The notes under the pieces are model-generated. The model saw only the letters and a program-made list of their open reading frames with translations, searched no databases and had not been told where the DNA came from. From assembly GCA_017391545.1 (NCBI GenBank), contig JAFOYD010000147.1, forward strand, positions 1 through 10,069: a stretch of DNA of 10,069 nt. The letters are read 5' to 3'. The translations under genes and the position numbers were made by a program. Shown here piece after piece: positions 1-5,888 of the stretch (its first letter is position 1; each line of letters starts with the position of its first letter). This DNA is from Lachnospiraceae bacterium. Lineage in GTDB: Bacteria; Bacillota; Clostridia; Lachnospirales; Lachnospiraceae.

Positions 1-402
1 ACAAGCTCCATGTATTCCGCCAACGCTCTACACCGTTTTAATAAATCATCATTTTTTCCGCGGTTCAGATTGTATACTGTAGCTGTCCACTCAAACTCAC
101 CGCTGTTGTCTGTATGAATAAATGCATCTGACAGTTTCAGTTTTGTCACTGGTGCATAATTTTCTTCACCATTATAAAAAACGATGTACTGCGGAGTCGG
201 TATTCTCTGTAGCTTTTTCCCATATATATTTAGTTTATTCACCTTTATGTACTGATCGTATAAATTTCCAAAATACATCAGTCCCCTTATGGGCATATTG
301 GGGTTTATCGAACTCCTTATACTCTTCCGAACCAAAACGAAGCCGGAACAGTCTGTCCTTATATTTCCTGTTTACATTAACTGTTTTCTGTATTTCTGTC
401 AT
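1..402 (-). pseudogene. Broken Rpn-family nuclease gene, 3' end outside the window
   Basis: This is a second copy of the intact nuclease gene at 755-1678. Bases 1-315 match 1122-1436 with 11 differences, and 316-402 match 1592-1678 with 5. The 155 bases corresponding to 1437-1591 are missing between them. Because 155 is not a multiple of three, the frame is lost: translation from the ATG at 402 gives about 30 residues of normal Rpn N-terminus (RKYKDRLFRLRFGSEEYK) and then about 25 foreign residues before a TAA at 235-237. The missing part covers the residues around the ExQ motif of the nuclease core. Sequence downstream of the deletion is still nearly identical to the intact copy and continues past the window edge, so the rest of the gene was not inspected. 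Promoters and ribosome binding site are preserved, so a 55-residue peptide could still be made, but a working nuclease is very unlikely. Confidence 0.85.
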
Positions 403-422
403 GCCATGTTCCCTTTTCTATT

Positions 423-451
423 ATTATATTAGTCTGCCCGTACCATGTCAA
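423..451 (-). promoter_or_regulatory. Promoter P2 of the broken nuclease copy
   Basis: On the minus strand TTGACA (451-446) is followed after exactly 17 bases by TATAAT (428-423), a perfect sigma-A consensus. The start codon lies about 20 bases downstream of the -10 hexamer, giving a very short leader. The same arrangement is conserved at 1699-1727. Confidence 0.7.
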
Positions 452-499
452 CTGACACGAATCGGTAAAAATTCACTCGATACTCCCAAAGCTTCGTGT

Positions 500-513
500 T
501 GAACATATGTACG
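500..513. promoter_or_regulatory. LexA-like box 1, broken copy
   Basis: TGAACATATGTACG matches 12 of the 14 positions of the Bacillus-type LexA consensus CGAACRNRYGTTYG. It sits just downstream of the -10 hexamer of P1 (522-527), at about the expected transcription start, where a bound repressor would block initiation. An identical sequence is at 1756-1769. That the binder is LexA is inferred from the motif only. Confidence 0.5.
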
Positions 514-521
514 TTTTCTCT

Positions 522-550
522 ATCATATCTCTTTTTGTCCTGCCTGTCAA
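522..550 (-). promoter_or_regulatory. Promoter P1 of the broken nuclease copy
   Basis: TTGACA (550-545), 17 bases, TATGAT (527-522) on the minus strand: one mismatch from the sigma-A consensus. It lies between two LexA-like boxes and is conserved in the other copy at 1778-1806, including the spacer length. Confidence 0.7.
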
Positions 551-559
551 GCGAAATAT

Positions 560-573
560 AGAACTAATGTTTG
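560..573. promoter_or_regulatory. LexA-like box 2, broken copy
   Basis: AGAACTAATGTTTG matches 12 of 14 positions of CGAACRNRYGTTYG. It lies immediately upstream of the -35 hexamer of P1. Its centre is 60 bases from the centre of box 1, the same distance as in the intact copy, although the base sequence between GAAC and GTT differs. Confidence 0.5.
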
Positions 574-651
574 TTCTATTCTATTATCACATTCATAAAG
601 TCATCTTAGGAAGCAACCAAACTGTTCTTTAGATTCTGCCACCCCAAAAAC

Positions 652-712
652 AAAAGCCCCCGGAACCGGCAGTGTCTTTCTGTTCAAGACATTGCCCGAT
701 ATCGGGGGTTTT
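652..712. terminator. Branched hairpin terminator between the nuclease copies
   Basis: The outer stem pairs AAAAGCCCCCG (652-662) with CGGGGGTTTT (703-712), leaving G656 as a bulge. An inner stem of about 11 pairs joins 668-678 with 686-696. On the minus strand the hairpin is followed by a T-rich stretch, so it should end transcripts of the intact nuclease gene, whose stop codon is about 40 bases upstream. It may also work on the plus strand. The outer arm resembles the pilus operon terminator at 1871-1896, as if that hairpin had gained an inner stem. Confidence 0.65.
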
Positions 713-754
713 GTATTCTCCTTTTGAAAGGAGTCCCGTCAGCGTATGACGTTA

Positions 755-1678
755 TTATTCAGTTTTCTCAGGTGCATTTTTATAATATTTCATGGCCTGC
801 TGTTTTGTTACATTTTTATATGCCTCATTCTTTATGATTGCAGCGTAAAGAGAATCAAAATCCGGAAGGAAATCCTGCAGACTTTCTACAAGTGCTTTCA
901 ATCCTTCCTCGTGTCCTTCCCTACGGCCTTCCTCGCGGCCTTCCTCTCTGATTCCATCCGTATATACTTTTTCATCAAATTCTGTGATACACACACTAAA
1001 CACCTCCGCTCTATACTTGATTAAAAATTCTGTCATGATTCCATCTTCGATACAGCTTTCTATCGCTGCATTTATTGCATCGTCTGTGCTCATGTTCTTC
1101 TGATTGTCACGTATCCTGTTCACAAGCTCCATGTATTCCGCCAACGCTCTACACCGTTTTAATAAATCATCATTTTTTCCACGGTTCAGATTGTATACTG
1201 TAGCTGTCCACTCAAACTCACCGCTGTTGTCTGCATGAATAAACGCATCTGACAGTTTCAGTTTTGTCACTGGGGCATACTCCTCTTCACCATTGTAAAA
1301 AACGATGTACTGCGGAGTTGGTATTCTCTGTAGCTTTTTCCCATATATATTTAGTTTGTTCACCTTTATATACTGATCGTATAAATTTCCAAAATACATC
1401 AGTCCCCTTATGGGCATATTGGGGTTTATCGAACTCTGCTGTTCCCACAATGGCAGATTTCCATCAATGATAAGTGACACATCATTCTTCATCTTTATAT
1501 AAATTACATCATCGATTGTGGTAATCGTGATGTCATCCGGGTTGCCATAGGATGTTCCATTCAGTGCATTATACAGAGATAATATATCTGCCTTATATTC
1601 TTCCGAACCAAAACGAAGCCGGAACAGTCTGTCCTTATACTTCCTGTTTACATAAACTGTTTTCTGTATCTCTGCCAT
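755..1678 (-). CDS. Rpn-family PD-(D/E)XK nuclease / transposase-like protein
   Basis: This 307-residue protein belongs to the Rpn / PD-(D/E)XK nuclease family transposase group that is abundant in Lachnospiraceae. Studied members, such as E. coli RpnA, are DNA endonucleases that promote RecA-independent recombination; the role of this one is unknown. Visible marks are the family N-terminus (RKYKDRLFRLRFGSEEYKAD, about 12-31), a core with D66 or D72 followed by E79-x-Q81 in LWEQQS, then RIPTPQYIVFYNG (118-130) and the DNSGEFEWTATVYN stretch (150-163). A tandem EEGR-type charged repeat occurs at 245-259, typical of the C-terminal region. The ATG at 1678 has AGGGAG (1685-1690) six bases upstream, which supports the start. 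Length and sequence appear complete. It has its own two promoters and LexA-like boxes, so it is probably not read from the pilus operon. A broken second copy lies downstream at 1-402. Confidence 0.9.
   Translation of the reverse strand: MAEIQKTVYVNRKYKDRLFRLRFGSEEYKADILSLYNALNGTSYGNPDDITITTIDDVIYIKMKNDVSLIIDGNLPLWEQQSSINPNMPIRGLMYFGNLYDQYIKVNKLNIYGKKLQRIPTPQYIVFYNGEEEYAPVTKLKLSDAFIHADNSGEFEWTATVYNLNRGKNDDLLKRCRALAEYMELVNRIRDNQKNMSTDDAINAAIESCIEDGIMTEFLIKYRAEVFSVCITEFDEKVYTDGIREEGREEGRREGHEEGLKALVESLQDFLPDFDSLYAAIIKNEAYKNVTKQQAMKYYKNAPEKTE
902..946 (-). repeat. 12-base repeat encoding EEGR units
   Basis: About four degenerate copies of a 12-base unit encode REEG-REEG-RREG-HEEG at residues 244-259 of the nuclease. 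Such in-frame repeats can change copy number by slippage without breaking the frame. The segment follows the nuclease domain and is predicted to be a highly charged helix. Confidence 0.6.
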
Positions 1679-1698
1679 GTCATACTCCCTTTTCTATC

Positions 1699-1727
1699 AT
1701 TATATTAGCCTGTCAGTACCATGTCAA
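1699..1727 (-). promoter_or_regulatory. Promoter P2 of the intact nuclease gene
   Basis: TTGACA (1727-1722), 17 bases, TATAAT (1704-1699): a perfect consensus on the minus strand. Initiation about seven bases downstream (near 1692) would leave a leader of roughly 14 bases that just includes the AGGGAG ribosome binding site. It does not overlap the LexA-like boxes. Confidence 0.7.
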
Positions 1728-1755
1728 CTCAATCGATACTCGCAAGCTCAGCGTT

Positions 1756-1769
1756 TGAACATATGTACG
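1756..1769. promoter_or_regulatory. LexA-like box 1, intact copy
   Basis: TGAACATATGTACG matches 12 of 14 positions of CGAACRNRYGTTYG and is identical to 500-513. It lies at about +2 to +15 of promoter P1, a typical position for a repressor site. The identity of the regulator is inferred from the motif. Confidence 0.5.
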
Positions 1770-1777
1770 TTTTATTT

Positions 1778-1806
1778 ATCATATCTCATTTACGGCTGCC
1801 TGTCAA
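1778..1806 (-). promoter_or_regulatory. Promoter P1 of the intact nuclease gene
   Basis: TTGACA (1806-1801), 17 bases, TATGAT (1783-1778) on the minus strand. It would start transcription near 1771 and give a leader of about 93 bases. It is bracketed by LexA-like boxes at 1756-1769 and 1816-1829. Confidence 0.7.
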
Positions 1807-1815
1807 GAAAAGTAC

Positions 1816-1829
1816 GGAACAATAGTTCG
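1816..1829. promoter_or_regulatory. LexA-like box 2, intact copy
   Basis: GGAACAATAGTTCG has the GAAC-N4-GTTCG core and matches 11 of 14 positions of the Bacillus-type LexA consensus. It sits just upstream of the P1 -35 hexamer, 60 bases centre to centre from box 1, as in the other copy. Confidence 0.5.
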
Positions 1830-1870
1830 ATTTGTTTGATATCATATGAAAATTTTATACTTTGTACAAC

Positions 1871-1896
1871 AAAAGCCCCCGAAACCGGGGGCTTTT
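1871..1896. terminator. Rho-independent terminator of the pilus operon
   Basis: A perfect 10-pair stem joins AAAAGCCCCC (1871-1880) with GGGGGCTTTT (1887-1896); G1881-C1886 adds an eleventh pair over a four-base loop. It begins 17 bases after the stop codon of the giant prepilin gene and is followed on the minus strand by a T-rich tail (TTTTGTTGT). It should separate the pilus operon from the nuclease genes and could also act on the plus strand. Confidence 0.85.
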
Positions 1897-1912
1897 GTGT
1901 TAGCGTCAGTCA

Positions 1913-4900
1913 CTATTTAATTTCGATATAAATATATCCCGATGCTCCGTTGGAACCACATGCAAGATAGTTTGTGTTGGACATATCCGGATACTGAGGC
2001 TCCCATATGCTTCCATTCCATTTCGACCAAAAACCTGATCCTTCCTTGGTGACTCTGAAGCTGATACGGTAAATTCCTTTCTTCGCATCCGATTTTACAT
2101 TCTTGATAAACACAAATGAACTTCGATCCTGAATATTCTCGCAGATATCCGTAGGATTGACTGATACCCAGGTATTGTTTTCCAACTTCTGCAGACGTGC
2201 ATAAGAAATCTGCTGGTAATAACGTGATTTGAGTGCATAGCCATAAACATTTACTTTCAGACTTCCACCACTCTGCAGAGCAACTGGTTCTTCCAGCGTT
2301 CCAAATGATTTGTAGAACACCGGTGCTTCATTCCAAGTCTCCGACTCCCAGTTCTTGACTGCATCACCGTAGTGCGCAAATGTGATCGGATATTCTGGGT
2401 TAGCCGCAAATGTCATCGAACCTCGTCCGATGTTATACTTAACACTGTACTCTGATTCCGGTGTATCGGCTTCCGTAGAAGGCCAATCCATACTGTATCC
2501 TGCAAATCCCGAATCGGATCCTGCAGCAACCAGCTTGCTGTCATGCGGCCATATCACCTTACGGTTTCCCTGATCAATTTTCATATATGCCATCTGAATC
2601 TGGTATCTCTTATCACACAATAAGCTTCTGCTCTCAACCGCATTGATTTTCTTATAATCACTGTTCTCCCACATATAATGATATTCTTCCCATGGGCCAT
2701 AGGTTGTTTCCTGCGTTCCGTCTTCATGTACAATCACGTTCGTAATCTCACGTTTACGCCAGAACCAATGTCCACCGTTTGGTCTGTAGGAAGGCTTTTG
2801 ATCTGGGAAATCTATGAAATCCTCACCACGCAGCAGACCATCGAGATACTGGATGTCATCATCCACCGGATCATCCGGGTCAAGAATGTCAATCTTTAAT
2901 ATAGCATAAACATTATCATATTCTTTACCGGACTTATTTGTCTTGCTATCATTATACTGCCCCTTCGCATGAAGTGAAGTCGCTTTAATCGTTGTTCCTT
3001 TTGGCAATGCCTTTTTCAGTGTAAAGGTAATAGTACTCTTCGTCACACCTTCTGCCGGAACATCAATCATTGTCGGCACACTCTCAAAATAATCGGAGAG
3101 GTTCAGTTCCTTACCCTTCTTGTCATAGATGCTCCACTTAATGGAATACGGTGTCCTGTACTTACCATGACCTTCTTTCTCCCAACTCTTAATCGTTCCA
3201 TTTCCATCCTTTTGAATATCAAAGTACTCTGTACCACAAAGGCCAGTAACTGTTGCTGATAAAGTAATCTTACTGTTTGCCTTATTGTAAGCATAGTTGA
3301 GATATTTGTTTCCATTATCATCCTGTATGACTACTGCACCCTGGTCAGCGTTCTCTGCTGTTGCCTCAATTTTTGCCTTTGTAACACGTCTTACGGCAAT
3401 ATTATAATTGAATGTTTCCAGGACATCATTATCCGATCCATATGCGGTTACAGTCAGCGTAAAGGTTCCACTGCCATTCTTTCCTTTCTCATCTTTTCCG
3501 ATGATAAGTCCAAGATACCAGGTCTTATTGTCGTTACTAAAAGGATTGTCCTTTCCCTGAGCGGAATAATCAGAAAGCTTTGTGTCCTTGCTGCTGTTTC
3601 CGGAAATCACAGCTGTCATCTTGTATGCACCTGATGCCTCGATTGGTATTGCCATCTCCTCATCTGACTGGTTCGGGTCATTTGTACCCTGTCCCGGCTC
3701 TACTACGATCAGTTCCTCACGCTCTCCAAGTATCACCTGTTCATCCTGTATCACACCATAACTTGCTCGATTCGAAAAAATACCTGGTGCGTCAGACATA
3801 TAGTCTTTTCCCTTTTCTGCGCCCAACGCATGGAACGCAATCGCCGTAACTGTGATCTTTTCAAATTTCTTCCCTGTTTTCCTGATTTTAAGAGTCGGAA
3901 GTTCTGTCAGATGCGAATCATCCGTATCTTCTCCGGTCACCGCTGCACTGTGGCTGGCTGGATAACCTTCAAATTTAATATATCCATTGTCATTATTAAA
4001 TGGCTTAAACTCTCCGAACCACATATTTGATGCCGCATTTGGCTCTGTTGTGCATGTCGCTCTGGAAACTATGTATCCTAAATCAGTCTTATTACCATTA
4101 ACCTGCACTTGGAATTTATACACAACCCCCAGCGTAAATGGTGTTCTGTTCTCTCCATAAGGATTATACTTATTGTTAATCAGATATATTGAGTTGCTTT
4201 CGACCTCCTCAAGCGAAGCCCCTCTGTCAGCATTAAATCTGGTCGTAAATGTGTAGGAACCATCTTTGTTATCCACTTTATCAAGGCTAATCCTGTCAAT
4301 TCGTTTTACATGTATTGTAATTGTGGCTTTCTTTTCTCCCTTGCTCTTGTCCATTACATCTACTGTAAAAGTAAATTTCTGCTTTGGATCATTCGGAGTC
4401 GTTCCGCTTCCTCTCTCATTCTGACCAAGTGAAATATGGACACAACCATCATCCGGGTTGAAATAAGCCTTCGTATTGCTATCTGTATTTCCGATCGGAA
4501 TACATTCTATATTATCCAGCTTTCCACCCTTCATTGATAATTTGACAGAAACACTTTCTGTTGGATCAAGCGAAAGCTCTGTTTTCAGCATTTCGACCTT
4601 AGCAGGTCTTGCCTTAATACTGTCCTCATTCCAATGCACACCCTTGCTGTCAACATAGTAATCAGAAGAAGCCTTGTTCGCACCCTTTGCATGCTTTGAC
4701 GTCGCACGCACTGTAAGCTCCAGACCGTTTGGTAAGTCCTCCTTGATTGTATACTTCGCCGTCGGAATATTGAGATCTTCCGAATAAACGACGTTAAAGT
4801 AATCCGTTACATTGACAGTTGTGCCGTTGAGTGTTGCCTTGTCGGTCCAATAGACAGCATTTGGATTTTTCCAACCACTGTCATATGTAGTACCCGCCTG

Positions 4901-5833
4901 CTTTTCCGGGTTATCTGCACTCACACGCGCATAGAACGTGTAGACACAGCCCTGCGCTTCATAGGAGTTGCCGGACTTGCTGGGATCGACCGCCGACCTG
5001 TCGGAATTGTGTGTCACCGAAACGGTTTTTACGCGTCTGACACGGATATTGATGCTCGCAGTTGCCTTCGGTGTCGTCGTACCGTCGAGGGTATCCTTTG
5101 TAAAAACCTTAAGCTGCACAACGGAATCTGTTGTATCTGTAGGAATTGTCACCTCCACACCATCCATACCGATGGCGCCAATCGTCGCTGTTCCACTCGT
5201 AACTGCCGCATCCATTCCGATTGTTACCTTTCCGGCAACACTATATGGTATTGTGTATGTCTCGCCTGGCACCATAACGACCTCAGAGTCTGAGAAAATG
5301 CTCACATGCTCTGTAAGCGGCGTATTCGGAATATCAGTCGTCATCTGGTTTCTGGCTGAAATCGCATACTGTACATTGTAGACCTTTGTTCCATCAGCCA
5401 CCCTCATATCCAGATAGACGGTATTGGACTTTTCAAAATCATCCGTTTTTACAGAAAAGCTCTGAATCTTTTCAGCAAGCTTTGCGCCTGACATTGTAGC
5501 GTCACTGTATACTAATTCCTCTCCACTCAGGCTGATCTTGAATTCTTTATTATCATTAGTCTTTAATGTGAGTGTCTTTGCGCCTTCATCAAAGCTGGCC
5601 TCACATGCATCCTGCACGATCGTGCCAATGCGGTTTGCGACAAGCTGTGCTTCCTGCTGTAAACTTGTCTCTGTCACACCGCGCCGAAAGGTTCTCGAAC
5701 TCAATACAATCACCGTGCCGATTGCTGCCGCAATCATCGAAAAAATCGCAATCGCGCAGAGGATCTCAACCAGGCTAAGACCTCTGTTATCCTTTTTTGC
5801 TGCCTCCTTCATCTTTTCTCTTAATGCTCTCAT
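1913..5833 (-). CDS. Giant PilW/GspJ-like minor prepilin with Ig-like modules (candidate tip adhesin)
   Basis: The N-terminus is a class III signal peptide of a type IV prepilin: leader of 18 residues, cleavage in NRG|LSLVEI (G18|L19), Glu23 at position +5 and a hydrophobic helix to about residue 45. The next 120 residues follow the PilW/GspJ pattern (N-terminal helix continuing to QEAQLVANRIGTIVQDA, then beta-strands). After that come three diverged modules (about 185-400, 415-690, 705-978), each with a strand ending in V-R/K-R-V/I and an H-A-x-G motif (H381, H668, H955). They look like bacterial Ig-like folds. The last 317 residues are unlike the modules and hold 12 of the protein's 19 Trp. 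At 1306 residues it is about five times the size of usual PilW proteins. The ATG at 5833 has AAAGGA seven bases upstream. It is last in a minor-pilin operon, before a terminator. The adhesin role is inferred; a structural or carbohydrate-binding role is possible. Confidence 0.85.
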   Translation of the reverse strand: MRALREKMKEAAKKDNRGLSLVEILCAIAIFSMIAAAIGTVIVLSSRTFRRGVTETSLQQEAQLVANRIGTIVQDACEASFDEGAKTLTLKTNDNKEFKISLSGEELVYSDATMSGAKLAEKIQSFSVKTDDFEKSNTVYLDMRVADGTKVYNVQYAISARNQMTTDIPNTPLTEHVSIFSDSEVVMVPGETYTIPYSVAGKVTIGMDAAVTSGTATIGAIGMDGVEVTIPTDTTDSVVQLKVFTKDTLDGTTTPKATASINIRVRRVKTVSVTHNSDRSAVDPSKSGNSYEAQGCVYTFYARVSADNPEKQAGTTYDSGWKNPNAVYWTDKATLNGTTVNVTDYFNVVYSEDLNIPTAKYTIKEDLPNGLELTVRATSKHAKGANKASSDYYVDSKGVHWNEDSIKARPAKVEMLKTELSLDPTESVSVKLSMKGGKLDNIECIPIGNTDSNTKAYFNPDDGCVHISLGQNERGSGTTPNDPKQKFTFTVDVMDKSKGEKKATITIHVKRIDRISLDKVDNKDGSYTFTTRFNADRGASLEEVESNSIYLINNKYNPYGENRTPFTLGVVYKFQVQVNGNKTDLGYIVSRATCTTEPNAASNMWFGEFKPFNNDNGYIKFEGYPASHSAAVTGEDTDDSHLTELPTLKIRKTGKKFEKITVTAIAFHALGAEKGKDYMSDAPGIFSNRASYGVIQDEQVILGEREELIVVEPGQGTNDPNQSDEEMAIPIEASGAYKMTAVISGNSSKDTKLSDYSAQGKDNPFSNDNKTWYLGLIIGKDEKGKNGSGTFTLTVTAYGSDNDVLETFNYNIAVRRVTKAKIEATAENADQGAVVIQDDNGNKYLNYAYNKANSKITLSATVTGLCGTEYFDIQKDGNGTIKSWEKEGHGKYRTPYSIKWSIYDKKGKELNLSDYFESVPTMIDVPAEGVTKSTITFTLKKALPKGTTIKATSLHAKGQYNDSKTNKSGKEYDNVYAILKIDILDPDDPVDDDIQYLDGLLRGEDFIDFPDQKPSYRPNGGHWFWRKREITNVIVHEDGTQETTYGPWEEYHYMWENSDYKKINAVESRSLLCDKRYQIQMAYMKIDQGNRKVIWPHDSKLVAAGSDSGFAGYSMDWPSTEADTPESEYSVKYNIGRGSMTFAANPEYPITFAHYGDAVKNWESETWNEAPVFYKSFGTLEEPVALQSGGSLKVNVYGYALKSRYYQQISYARLQKLENNTWVSVNPTDICENIQDRSSFVFIKNVKSDAKKGIYRISFRVTKEGSGFWSKWNGSIWEPQYPDMSNTNYLACGSNGASGYIYIEIK
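1916..2866 (-). other. Unique Trp-rich C-terminal domain of the giant prepilin
   Basis: Residues 990-1306 follow an acidic Pro/Asp linker (ILDPDDPVDDD, about 983-993) that closes the third module. The region has no recognisable repeat with the modules and is rich in aromatic residues, for example HWFW (1022-1025), YHYMW (1051-1055) and FWSKWNGSIW (1268-1277). Three cysteines are present (1073, 1231, 1292). Position at the free end of a tip pilin and surface aromatics fit a binding domain, but no known family was recognised. Confidence 0.5.
2900..5281 (-). repeat. Three diverged protein modules in the giant prepilin
   Basis: Three regions of about 215 to 275 residues share landmarks in the same order. 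First comes a strand ending in RVRRVKTVSV (264-273), HVKRIDRISL (508-517) or AVRRVTKAKI (813-822). Later comes the H-A-x-G motif in TSKHAKG (379), AFHALG (666) and TSLHAKG (952). Before it, modules 1 and 3 share a DYF segment and LPNG/LPKG. By hand count H381, H668 and H955 are exactly 287 residues apart. Base-level similarity is too low to see, so the duplications are old. Confidence 0.6.
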
Positions 5834-5853
5834 ACTAAAATCCTTTCATTGCT

Positions 5854-5867
5854 GTTCCCTGAGGAAC
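5854..5867. other. Small inverted repeat before the giant prepilin gene
   Basis: GTTCC (5854-5858) and GGAAC (5863-5867) can pair over four bases in the 55-base gap between the FimT-like and giant prepilin genes, the longest gap in the pilus operon. It lacks a T-tract on the minus strand, so a terminator is unlikely; an RNA processing or translation effect is possible. Confidence 0.3.
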
Positions 5868-5888
5868 GATAACCCTTAACTTGTAATA

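Larger units (their letters stand above)
1..573. repeat. Direct repeat, partner of 1122-1829
   Basis: Homology between the two nuclease copies is not limited to the coding part. It continues upstream through both promoters to the outer LexA-like box (560-573 here, 1816-1829 in the other copy). Beyond that point the two regions diverge. Besides the 155-base coding deletion, this copy has about 20 extra bases between promoters P2 and P1 (around 453-472). No terminal inverted repeats or target-site duplications were recognised, so this looks like a gene duplication with its control region rather than an insertion sequence. Confidence 0.8.

Noticed and set aside
718..733. Hairpin CTCCTTTTGAAAGGAG near the end of the nuclease gene as a regulatory element
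   Set aside because: It is short, downstream of the stop codon on the minus strand and precedes the stronger terminator hairpin; no role beyond part of the 3' untranslated region is supported.
1..1829. Insertion sequence or CRISPR-like repeat array
   Set aside because: There are only two copies, each a gene with its promoter region; no terminal inverted repeats, target duplications or regular short repeats with spacers were found.
4968..5381. Plus-strand open frame of 137 codons
   Set aside because: Antisense shadow of the giant prepilin gene; no ribosome binding site or family features were recognised.
5854..5867. LexA-type operator before the giant prepilin gene
   Set aside because: The inverted repeat is GTTCC-N4-GGAAC, the opposite orientation of the GAAC-N4-GTTC core, so it does not match the motif.
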